Below, piece by piece: positions 17,831 to 25,846 of a DNA stretch of 40,336 nt (position 1 is the stretch's first letter; each line of letters begins with the position of its first letter). A program made the position numbers and the translations under genes. Under the pieces are notes generated by a model. That model was given only the letters and a program-made list of their open reading frames with translations. It was not told where the DNA came from and did not search any database. The DNA comes from JBEBXQ01 sp040391535 (GTDB lineage Bacteria > Bacteroidota > Bacteroidia > Cytophagales > Spirosomataceae), in assembly GCA_040391535.1 (NCBI GenBank), contig JBEBXQ010000027.1, forward strand, positions 1 to 40,336, written 5' to 3'.

Positions 17831-17861
17831 GAAAAAGATCTGGTTTTACCGGATCTTTTTC
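17831..17861 (+). terminator. Orphan rho-independent terminator-like hairpin
   Basis: GAAAAAGATC (17831-17840) pairs perfectly with GATCTTTTTC (17852-17861), and TGGT/ACCG pairs in the inner stem. The T run on the plus-strand side fits a terminator. No gene lies upstream on the plus strand for more than 1 kb, so it may end a small RNA. Confidence 0.55.
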
Positions 17862-18069
17862 TATTTTCAGGCTATCCTGATTTCTTCAAAAACGGAATCC
17901 TTGCTATCATTTTCCCGGCAGTCCGGAATCAGCGATCAGTAATGTCAGCCCGGTAATGGACTGGGTCTGGCTGCGTGGCTTTGCGGCATTTCCCGGGTAG
18001 CGGATGAATTCCGGAAGACAGGTTTAGGAAACGGGATTCGGAAATGATTTTTATTGACTTTTCCGAAAG

Positions 18070-18099
18070 TTGTTTTATTCGGTATTGATGATAACTTTG
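18070..18099 (+). promoter_or_regulatory. Promoter of the glutamate-synthase-like gene (TTG-N19-TAACTTTG)
   Basis: TTG at 18070-18072 and TAACTTTG at 18092-18099 are separated by exactly 19 bases, the best match of the window. The transcript would begin near 18105, which rules out the upstream start at 18054 and supports the ATG at 18135. Confidence 0.75.
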
Positions 18100-18134
18100 C
18101 TATTTTAACTGAGATACTTTGTCATCAAAAAATC

Positions 18135-19778
18135 ATGAAAAATCTGTTTTTATATATTTCTCTTGTGGTGTTTGCGGCTGTTGTGGCAACGGCATTCTAC
18201 TGGCCGCCGGTGTTGTGGTCATTATTATTGCTCATACCATTATTTATACTGGGTGTTTTTGATATTACGCAAACCCGGCAGGCCATACGAAGGAATTATC
18301 CGTTGGGGGGCAGGCTTCGTTATGTCATGGAAGAACTCAGGCCCAAAATTTATCAGTATTTTGTAGAAAGTGACACTGACGGAAAACCTTTTAACCGGAT
18401 TACCCGGAGTGTGGTTTATCAACGTGCGAAAAAGCAGGTGGATACAGCACCATTTGGTACTCAGCTGGAAGTTTATGATGATAATTATGAATGGCTTAAT
18501 CATAGTATCAACGCTATTGATATCCATCACCAAACGGAATTCCCGCGAGTGCGTTTCGGTGGGCCGGACTGTAAGCAGCCCTATGAGGCAAGTATTCTGA
18601 ATATCTCGGCCATGAGTTATGGTGCGCTAAGTAAAAATGCTATTATGGCACTTAACGAAGGTGCCAGAATAGGAGGATTTGCACATAATACAGGTGAAGG
18701 CGGACTAAGTGATTATCACCTGGAAGGCGGGGGAGATCTGATCTGGCAGATAGGTACAGGCTATTTTGGTTGTAGGGATGCTGAAGGTAATTTTGATCCG
18801 GCGGCCTTTGCTGCGCGCGCGGTGCATCCGGGTGTCAAAATGATTGAAATCAAGTTGTCACAAGGAGCCAAACCCGGTCATGGCGGATTGCTGCCCGCTG
18901 CCAAAGTTACTGATGAAATCGCCAGGATCAGGCTGGTGCCGAAAGGGAAGGATGTAGCTTCACCTCCCCGTCACAGTGCATTTTCCACACCTATTGAACT
19001 CATGTATTTTGTAGCTCAGCTCAGGAGCTTGTCCGAAGGTAAACCGGTAGGGTTTAAACTTTGTATCGGACACAGAAGTGAGTTTATAGCCATTTGTAAA
19101 GCAATGATAGAAACGGGAATATATCCGGATTTTATCACTGTCGATGGCGGAGAGGGCGGCACCGGGGCGGCACCTTTGGAGTTTACCAATTCGGTAGGTA
19201 TGCCGTTGCGCGATGCGCTGGCTTTTGTTTACGATAGCCTGACAGGGTTTGATCTGAAAAAACATATCAGAATTATCGCTGCCGGAAAAGTGGTGACAGG
19301 TTTTGATCTGGTGAAAAACTTCGCGCTTGGGGCTGATACCTGTAACTCTGCGCGTGGAATGATGATGGCACTGGGTTGTATTCAGGCACTGGAATGTAAC
19401 ACTAATAAATGCCCCACGGGAGTAGCGACACAGAATCCGCATCTCGTAAGAGGGCTTGTTGTGGAGGATAAAAGAACCAGGGTGGCTAATTTTCACCGGC
19501 AGACTGTCAGAAGTGCTTATGAACTGATGGCCGCGGCAGGAATCAATCATCCGGAAAAGGTCCACCGCGTACATATTCAGCGGAGGGTATCACCCAGGCA
19601 GATACAATCGTATCTTGATACTTATCCGTATACTCCCGCAGGAAGTCTGCTGAAGGGGCCTTATCCTCCGTCTTTTGATATGCTGATGACGATCAGCGAT
19701 CCGAACAGTTTTTCTCCCAATCTGGATAAGGTTGATTTTGCAACGTATGTATGGGCAAAGAAGCCGATGACCAGCTGA
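18135..19778 (+). CDS. FMN-binding glutamate synthase family protein
   Basis: This 547-residue protein has two N-terminal membrane helices (about residues 4-40), then the FMN barrel of the glutamate synthase large-subunit family. The Cys-x5-Cys-x4-Cys [3Fe-4S] motif is at C415, C421 and C426. SMSYGALSKNAIMAL and FITVDGGEGGTGAAPLEF are the FMN and glutamate-site strands. The glutamine amidotransferase domain of complete GltB is absent, so it cannot use glutamine itself and may accept free ammonia or act on another substrate. The ATG at 18135 is chosen because the promoter lies between 18070 and 18099, inside the longer frame. Confidence 0.85.
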   Translation: MKNLFLYISLVVFAAVVATAFYWPPVLWSLLLLIPLFILGVFDITQTRQAIRRNYPLGGRLRYVMEELRPKIYQYFVESDTDGKPFNRITRSVVYQRAKKQVDTAPFGTQLEVYDDNYEWLNHSINAIDIHHQTEFPRVRFGGPDCKQPYEASILNISAMSYGALSKNAIMALNEGARIGGFAHNTGEGGLSDYHLEGGGDLIWQIGTGYFGCRDAEGNFDPAAFAARAVHPGVKMIEIKLSQGAKPGHGGLLPAAKVTDEIARIRLVPKGKDVASPPRHSAFSTPIELMYFVAQLRSLSEGKPVGFKLCIGHRSEFIAICKAMIETGIYPDFITVDGGEGGTGAAPLEFTNSVGMPLRDALAFVYDSLTGFDLKKHIRIIAAGKVVTGFDLVKNFALGADTCNSARGMMMALGCIQALECNTNKCPTGVATQNPHLVRGLVVEDKRTRVANFHRQTVRSAYELMAAAGINHPEKVHRVHIQRRVSPRQIQSYLDTYPYTPAGSLLKGPYPPSFDMLMTISDPNSFSPNLDKVDFATYVWAKKPMTS

Positions 19779-19837
19779 TCAACATATGCCTGGCTGACCG
19801 CCTGATTTCTTCTGATGGATAATAAGGAGTCGGTTAA

Positions 19838-20251
19838 TTACTTTTCAATAAGTCCCAGCCAGGTTTTTATTACCTTTTCCAGGTCTTCTTTTCTTTGGGT
19901 AACTTGTTCCGCTGAAGAAAATTCAGCGGTTTTCCGTCCATCAGGAAATTTTCCTTCCAGTAATCCGCTGCTGTCGGGGATGCCGGCACCGGTTGGAAAT
20001 ATAAGCAGGATATACTCTGGATTCCGCAGATTAAAAACAACAATATCCCGCTTGTATTCTTTAGGATCAAACTCCTTCATTCGCCCTTTATAATAGAATG
20101 CAGGCGAATTCCATTTAATCTGCTCACCGATTTCCGGATCTGTATTCAGAATAATTTCCCTTAGCATATGTACAAGCTCTGTCTGCGGGTGGGTCATGTT
20201 CTGCAAACAGGCCGCTACCTCTTCTTCGTTGGATAACCTGCTCTTTTTCAT
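19838..20251 (-). CDS. DUF1801 domain-containing protein
   Basis: This 137-residue cytoplasmic protein has the DUF1801 pattern: an N-terminal helix ending in LREIILNTDPEIGEQIKWNSPAFYY, then KRDIVVFNLRNPEYILLIFPTG. I chose ATG at 20251 (MKKSRLSNEEE). The upstream 58 residues of the open frame overlap the serine hydrolase coding region in another frame and do not fit the family. It starts 16 bases after the serine hydrolase stop, so it is probably cotranscribed. Function is not known. Confidence 0.82.
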   Translation of the reverse strand: MKKSRLSNEEEVAACLQNMTHPQTELVHMLREIILNTDPEIGEQIKWNSPAFYYKGRMKEFDPKEYKRDIVVFNLRNPEYILLIFPTGAGIPDSSGLLEGKFPDGRKTAEFSSAEQVTQRKEDLEKVIKTWLGLIEK

Positions 20252-20267
20252 TGTAGTAGGATGAATT

Positions 20268-21824
20268 TTAATGTGGTTCCGGATGTTCAAGATAATCATG
20301 AAAATTAAAGGTATCCGTCCTGCCTTTTGGAGTACCTTCTCCGTGAATCCTTGAGAAGGCCCAGAGTACGAAGGAAGTAATATCATAATAGGCATCGGAT
20401 CGGAGCGGAAAAAGGCCGTCGTCATTCCTTAAGCTATTGGTAAAAAGCACCAGTGTGAGCTCGTCAGGCCCTTTGATCCAGATAGACCGGAATCCGCGGG
20501 GCTTGATACCCGATCCCAGACCTGAATGCCACCAACCGTCGTGATAGTAAAATTTACCCTGGGAAGTAATGGTGCTGTAACTTCCATATCCGTTAAGAAG
20601 AAGCGTGTCTTTCAGTCTGGCCGATAATATACTTTCATCAGAAGTAGCAAAAACAGATGAATAGATTTTAGAGGCATCCGAGGCACTCAGGTAAAAACCG
20701 TATGCACCTGCAGAGGCAGAAAAATCACCGGGATTAAAACCATAGCTGTTCTGCTCATAAGGGTAACTATAGCCAAAAGTAGGTTTTACAGTGTCATTAT
20801 TCAGTGGCTGTTCAGTTGCAACACCCGCTTTCTCAAAAATACGGGTGCTGATATACTCTTCATAAATCCTTATAGTTTCTGTATTATCCGTAACCGGATC
20901 TGAGAACTGGTAACCCAGAATAGCCGGGATTAATATTCTGAATAATCCGAAATTGGCGTTCTGGTAACAGTAACTACCGTGATTTTCGGTTTTGATGCCT
21001 TTTTCAATAAGTGCGTTCAGTCCCCACCATACATTTTCTGCAAAAGCGCCGTTCAGACAGTTTTCACCCAATCCGGTAATTCCGCTTTGATGTTTCATCA
21101 GATCTGCGAAGGTAATGAGTTGAATATTGGGACCTTTGATCCAGTAATCAGGCAGGTAATCAAGTATTTTGTCGGTTGCCTTAATGTTGTATTGTTGGGT
21201 GAGTTGCAGAAAGGCAATGGAAGTGAGTGTTTTGGTCATACTGGCAATCTGCATCCCGGAATTCAGGGTAAGTGGTATCTCGCCTGACTGTTCAATCTTT
21301 CTGGCCTGTAATCCTTCATAACCTTCTCCGACTACCTTACCGTTTTTGGTAAGGATAAAGCTATAACCAAAGTCGCGGCCGGAAAGTGAATCCCTGAGAA
21401 TCCTGACCAGGCGTTGTGTGTAGTCAGGCAAGGTTGTAAATGCTGCAGTATTACCATAGGCGATTCCGGAAGTTGTTTTGATATAGGCTCTGACGTTATA
21501 GACCGTATTTAAAGTAAGCGCGGAAAGATCACTGACAATGATTGCAGAATCGGGGAAAGCAGCCCCCTTAAATGTCGTATGCGCGTCCGTAATGACAGGT
21601 ATCCCTGGTTGTATGGTCCAGACATGGCCATATTCTGAAATTTCACCGGGCAGCTTCTCTGAAATAGCAGAAACAGCAGTAGCAGTGATATCGGTAATAT
21701 CATGTATACTGATCTGATCATGGAGTGAATCGGGAAGGGTAATGACATTCTTTTCCTTACAGGCTAGTAGAGAAAATAAGAATAGTGCAATAATTGTAAA
21801 ATTATTATAACGAAAAGAGAACAT
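20268..21824 (-). CDS. Lipoprotein serine hydrolase (class C beta-lactamase-like)
   Basis: This 518-residue protein has a lipoprotein signal with lipobox LLAC (Cys22). Residues about 40-131 form a fibronectin-type or similar beta domain typical of Bacteroidota lipoproteins (SEYGHVWT, VYNVRAYIKTTSGIAYGN). The serine hydrolase domain follows. Its catalytic motif S195-x-x-K198 lies in MQIASMTKTL, and a YxN-like motif occurs in CYQNANFG. HSGLGSG corresponds to the third motif (K/H-T/S-G) of the family. These enzymes hydrolyse peptides or esters and often are penicillin-binding-like rather than antibiotic-degrading. The substrate is unknown. It is divergent from the susC leader. Confidence 0.87.
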   Translation of the reverse strand: MFSFRYNNFTIIALFLFSLLACKEKNVITLPDSLHDQISIHDITDITATAVSAISEKLPGEISEYGHVWTIQPGIPVITDAHTTFKGAAFPDSAIIVSDLSALTLNTVYNVRAYIKTTSGIAYGNTAAFTTLPDYTQRLVRILRDSLSGRDFGYSFILTKNGKVVGEGYEGLQARKIEQSGEIPLTLNSGMQIASMTKTLTSIAFLQLTQQYNIKATDKILDYLPDYWIKGPNIQLITFADLMKHQSGITGLGENCLNGAFAENVWWGLNALIEKGIKTENHGSYCYQNANFGLFRILIPAILGYQFSDPVTDNTETIRIYEEYISTRIFEKAGVATEQPLNNDTVKPTFGYSYPYEQNSYGFNPGDFSASAGAYGFYLSASDASKIYSSVFATSDESILSARLKDTLLLNGYGSYSTITSQGKFYYHDGWWHSGLGSGIKPRGFRSIWIKGPDELTLVLFTNSLRNDDGLFPLRSDAYYDITSFVLWAFSRIHGEGTPKGRTDTFNFHDYLEHPEPH

Positions 21825-22287
21825 ACAGAACAGGATTGTGAAGAAACAGATTATTGTTTAAAAGGCTAATTTTCAGGTATTTGTATTCATAAAAAAGCCG
21901 GAAGTGCTGACAGTGAAATATCAGGTCTCACACTGATTTGACACGATACTTCTTTTCAAAGAAATGAAATATTTGTTAATATATGTATATTTGGCACTTC
22001 AAATTTTGACCTTAAGACCAATTTTAATATAAAAGCCCTGAAAATGACCTCACTGATAAATTTCCGCCTGAATTTTCTGCCTGTACTGTCTGGTTTAGCA
22101 CTTAACAACTGCATCTGAAATCAGAGTTTGTGCAATGTTTGGTATGGAGTATTAAAAAAATATAACTCCTTGTGTACGTTACCGGTCTTCTTTAAGACGG
22201 ATAAATGAGATTTTTTGTCACTCTCATTTCTTCAGATTTCAAATACTATTCAATACATATATTTACTACAACCTAACTTTTAAGCCA
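21825..22287. other. Long gap upstream of susC
   Basis: About 460 bases separate the serine hydrolase from the susC leader ORF. I see a possible -7 box TATATTTG at 21986-21993, a short hairpin ATGAGA...TCTCAT near 22205-22227, and a CGGTCTTC..GAC-type stem around 22180-22200. No ORF of clear coding character is present. The transcript may therefore have a 5' leader of about 290-350 bases. Confidence 0.5.
21986..21993 (+). promoter_or_regulatory. -7 box TATATTTG, candidate susC promoter
   Basis: TATATTTG matches TAnnTTTG. A TTTG at 21972-21975 is too close for -33. If used, the leader to the susC ATG would be about 350 bases. Confidence 0.35.
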
Positions 22288-22353
22288 ATGAATAAACCTG
22301 CTTTTTTAATGATCACTGTTAATTCTTATGGATACCAAAAACTATTAAAATGA
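22288..22353 (+). CDS. Possible 21-residue leader peptide overlapping susC
   Basis: The frame starts at ATG 22288 and encodes MNKPAFLMITVNSYGYQKLL plus one further lysine. Its TGA stop (22351-22353) overlaps the susC ATG at 22350 in an ATGA arrangement typical of translational coupling. No upstream ribosome binding site is clear. It could be a regulatory leader peptide or chance; only the overlap and position support it. Confidence 0.35.
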   Translation: MNKPAFLMITVNSYGYQKLLK

Positions 22354-25300
22354 AAAAAAAGATACCCTTATTACTTCTTTATTGCTTCTTGATAAGCATA
22401 GGAGTCAATGCACAGATCCAGATTTCGGGAAAGGTTGTTGATGCTAAGAATGAAGGATTGCCAGGTGTAAATATTATTGTAAAAGGTACACAGACAGGTA
22501 CGATCTCGGATATAAACGGAGCCTATAGTATTCCCAATGTTCCCGGCTCTGATGCCGTTCTTGTATTTTCGTTTGTGGGTTATACTTCGCAGGAAGTAGC
22601 TGTGGGCTCACAGAAAATGATTAATGTACAGCTTTTGGAGAATCAGGATGTTCTGGAAGAAGTGGTGGTGATTGCCTATGGAACAAGCAAGAGGAAAGAC
22701 CTTACCGGTTCTATGACAGCCATTGATTCCAAAGCGATTGCCGTTCAGTCTAACTCAACGGTTTCCCGAGCCCTGGAAGGTTTGGTACCGGGTTTGCAGA
22801 TTGCGTCAATAGACGGCCAGCCTGGTCTGGATACCGGTATCCGGCTTCGCGGAGCGGGATCAACCAGTCAGAACAGCTCTAATGCGCTTATCGTGATCGA
22901 TGGTGTACCGGCTGAGCATGAAAATGCACTGTCTTCTATCAGCCCTAACGATATAGAAAGTATCAGTGTGCTGAAAGACGCAGCTTCTACAGCTGTATAC
23001 GGGTCACGGGGAGCAAACGGGGTTATTATGGTAACCACCAAAAAGGGGGTAAGAGGGAAAACCAAAATATCCTTTGAAGGCCGCTGGGGAGTGAACTATG
23101 CAGGTTCACTAAAATATGATAAAATGACTGACGCTAAGGATATTTACGAATATACATGGCAGGCTATTTATAATTCAGTGCGTTATGGTGTTGCCGGTAC
23201 GCCTTCTACTAATGGAACATTCTCAACCAATTTGCAGGACCCAAACATGTCGCATGAAGCTGCTGCTGAATTCGCAAGTAAGCATTTATTCGATTACACC
23301 GGTTCAACAAACAATTTTGCAAGAAATGAACTGGGTAACTGGATGCTTTATGATGTTCCCGGGGCTGTTTATACTTCGACTGGAGCAGGTGCGAGTGCCA
23401 GTGCTACAATGACAGGTGCCTATCTGGTGAATACGGACGGAAAACTGAATCCTAATGCCAGACAATTGTATGAATCAGGAAGCTATGACAATTTCTTCCT
23501 TGAAAATAAATTGCGTCAGCAATATAACCTGACTGCCAGTGGCGGTACTGACAAAGTGGATTATTTCACTTCGCTGGGTTATCTGGAAGATCCTTCCTAT
23601 ATACGTGGTTCAAAATTCGGACGGTACAATATTCGCTCCAATGTAAATGCCAGATTGTATGATTGGCTTAAAGTAGGTGCCAATGTCGGATATTCTCATC
23701 GTACCACGCAATCGCCAGCCACCCGTTTCGGCCGTAACCCGGGTTCTGCTGTAGCGAACGTTTTCCGCTGGATCAACGGGCAAAGTCCTCTGATCTCTTT
23801 ATATGCACGTGATGAAAATGGTGAAATCATGAAAAATGCGGACGGTTCAAACCGTGTTCATGATGACGCAGGAGTGTCTTATTCTCCGCTGGGCCCGACA
23901 AAAGGACCAACTTCCACTGCCAATCTGATCAAGTTACTTGACAGCGATATTGATACCAGAGTTTCCAATGATCTGAACCTGAAAGGGTATGCTACCATCA
24001 CTTTTCTGAAAGATTTCAGCTTTACGACCAATATTTCCTATGACCGTTTTTCTGAAACCAGAACCCGTTACGGAACCAGTTCTACCGGTCCTTATGTAAA
24101 CACAGGTGGTGCGTTTGGGAAAACGTATCAGAACGTAGGTATTTTTGATGCACAGCAATTACTGAACTGGAATAAGGATTTTAATAAACATGCCGTCAGC
24201 CTGATGGCCGGACATGAATATTATGAATATAACCTTGACAACCTGAACTTCAATTCGGCCTACGGTCTGATTGACGGCTTTACCGGTTATGCCAACTTTG
24301 TAGGCCGCTATACAGGTGGTACTTTCTCTGGCCCGGGCGGTAACATTATCAAGACTGCCATGGAAAGTTACTTTGGCCGTGCCAGCTATATTTTTGACGA
24401 AAAATATTATGCTGAAGCCTCTATCCGTCGTGATGGTTCTTCCAAATTCAAGTACAGTAACAACCGCTGGGGAACGTTCTGGTCAATCGGCGGAGGCTGG
24501 AGAATTTCTTCCGAAAGTTTCATGAAAGGGGCCAGTTCATGGCTTGATGATATGAAAGTCCGTGCCAGTTATGGGGTTATCGGTAACCAGAGCGGGATTG
24601 CCAATTATTCCGGTTATCAGACCTGGGCATACGGAGCTGTTTATACTTCGTCTACCTCTGGATCAGGTATCCCACAATCGTATACTTTAACACAAGGTGC
24701 CTTTGTGAATGATGGCCTTACCTGGGAAAATACCAATACATTTGATGTAGGGGTTGATTTTACACTTTGGAAACGTCTTCACGGATCTTTGGACTGGTAT
24801 AACAAACAAACGGTTAACTCTGTCTGGAACCAGCCGATTGCCTATTCAATGGGACAAGCCAGTCTGGCTAAAAACTCTGCCGGAATCAGAAACCGTGGTA
24901 TTGAAGCAGATCTGAATCTTACTGTGATCAATAAAAAAGACCTGCGCTGGACAGTAGGTGTAAACGGAACGCATTACACCACCGTACTCACTAAAGTACC
25001 TTCAGGTGTAGGTTCTGAGGAGCTTAACGGAAACTGGACCGGAAGCGTTGACGGCTGGGCTGCCAATGGCGGAGCGTCTACCACTGCCATCTCTTACCTG
25101 AGAGGCGTAGGGAAAGATTACTATAACATGTATTTCTTCAAATACGGCGGGGTTGACCAAAGCACTGGCTTACCTACATTCTACCACCGTGTTACTTCAG
25201 CTGACCACGATGCTGGCAAATGGAACAATGTTGCCATTGGCGGTGATGTGACCACGACAGACTACACGCTGGCCGACCGCTATGAAATGGGAAGCGCGCT

Positions 25301-25820
25301 TCCGAAATGGATAGGCGGCTTCTCTACTTCCGTACGTTATAAGAACTTTGATTTTTCTGCCATTCTTGCTTATCAGATCGGAGGGAAATACATGAGTGTC
25401 GAATATGCCAACAGCCTTTATATCAATGGTAATGTAGGAAGTGCGTTATCTGCCGAACTGATCGGTAATACCTGGACTCCCGAAAATCCGAACGCGAAGT
25501 TCCCGATGGCTTTTTATGGTAATAACTATTATACCAACGGTTCTACCATGGGAAGCTGGATGTACTCTGACCTGGCTTTGTTTAATGCGTCTTATCTGAA
25601 CGTGAAAAATATTTCCATCGGATATACCCTGCCTTCAGCGTTACTGAAGAAAATCAACGCCAGCAACTTCCGGATTTTCGCTTCCGCTGATAACGTAGCC
25701 ATGATCACCGGCCACTCAGGATTTGATCCTCGTATGTCACTCGTAGGCGGTCTGGAAGTAGGTGCCTATGCGTATCCGTACATGAGTACGGTGTCACTGG
25801 GTGTTAATATTGATTTTTAA
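22350..25820 (+). CDS. SusC/RagA-family TonB-linked outer membrane protein
   Basis: This 1156-residue outer-membrane transporter has a signal peptide (LLLLYCFLISIGVNAQ) and a carboxypeptidase-D-like regulatory domain (about residues 22-110: ISGKVVDAKNEGLPGVNIIV). A plug domain (VIDGVPAE, ISVLKDAASTAVYGSRGANG) and a long barrel end in the terminal phenylalanine typical of outer membrane proteins (LGVNIDF). No STN signalling domain precedes the plug, so it lacks the usual transcriptional signalling module. Energy comes from TonB. The substrate is not known. Its partner SusD follows by 26 bases. No glycoside hydrolases or regulators of a polysaccharide locus are nearby. Confidence 0.95.
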   Translation: MKKKIPLLLLYCFLISIGVNAQIQISGKVVDAKNEGLPGVNIIVKGTQTGTISDINGAYSIPNVPGSDAVLVFSFVGYTSQEVAVGSQKMINVQLLENQDVLEEVVVIAYGTSKRKDLTGSMTAIDSKAIAVQSNSTVSRALEGLVPGLQIASIDGQPGLDTGIRLRGAGSTSQNSSNALIVIDGVPAEHENALSSISPNDIESISVLKDAASTAVYGSRGANGVIMVTTKKGVRGKTKISFEGRWGVNYAGSLKYDKMTDAKDIYEYTWQAIYNSVRYGVAGTPSTNGTFSTNLQDPNMSHEAAAEFASKHLFDYTGSTNNFARNELGNWMLYDVPGAVYTSTGAGASASATMTGAYLVNTDGKLNPNARQLYESGSYDNFFLENKLRQQYNLTASGGTDKVDYFTSLGYLEDPSYIRGSKFGRYNIRSNVNARLYDWLKVGANVGYSHRTTQSPATRFGRNPGSAVANVFRWINGQSPLISLYARDENGEIMKNADGSNRVHDDAGVSYSPLGPTKGPTSTANLIKLLDSDIDTRVSNDLNLKGYATITFLKDFSFTTNISYDRFSETRTRYGTSSTGPYVNTGGAFGKTYQNVGIFDAQQLLNWNKDFNKHAVSLMAGHEYYEYNLDNLNFNSAYGLIDGFTGYANFVGRYTGGTFSGPGGNIIKTAMESYFGRASYIFDEKYYAEASIRRDGSSKFKYSNNRWGTFWSIGGGWRISSESFMKGASSWLDDMKVRASYGVIGNQSGIANYSGYQTWAYGAVYTSSTSGSGIPQSYTLTQGAFVNDGLTWENTNTFDVGVDFTLWKRLHGSLDWYNKQTVNSVWNQPIAYSMGQASLAKNSAGIRNRGIEADLNLTVINKKDLRWTVGVNGTHYTTVLTKVPSGVGSEELNGNWTGSVDGWAANGGASTTAISYLRGVGKDYYNMYFFKYGGVDQSTGLPTFYHRVTSADHDAGKWNNVAIGGDVTTTDYTLADRYEMGSALPKWIGGFSTSVRYKNFDFSAILAYQIGGKYMSVEYANSLYINGNVGSALSAELIGNTWTPENPNAKFPMAFYGNNYYTNGSTMGSWMYSDLALFNASYLNVKNISIGYTLPSALLKKINASNFRIFASADNVAMITGHSGFDPRMSLVGGLEVGAYAYPYMSTVSLGVNIDF

Positions 25821-25846
25821 GAATTGATTTTAAAGTTATCATAACT

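Larger units (their letters stand above)
17406..18069. other. 650-base gene-free stretch with an orphan hairpin
   Basis: No ORF with coding character is seen. The part at about 17620-17820 is strongly AT-rich, and a purine-rich AGAGGAGGG lies at about 17815-17823. It ends in a strong terminator-like hairpin at 17831-17861. Downstream, to 18069, no feature is evident apart from the promoter at 18070. Confidence 0.6.

Noticed and set aside
18054..18134. Upstream start for the glutamate-synthase-like protein
   Set aside because: The TTG-N19-TAACTTTG promoter at 18070-18099 lies inside this segment, so transcription starts after it.
18960..19574. Minus-strand frame opposite the glutamate-synthase-like gene
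   Set aside because: Shadow frame; the plus-strand [3Fe-4S] and FMN motifs fix the real gene.
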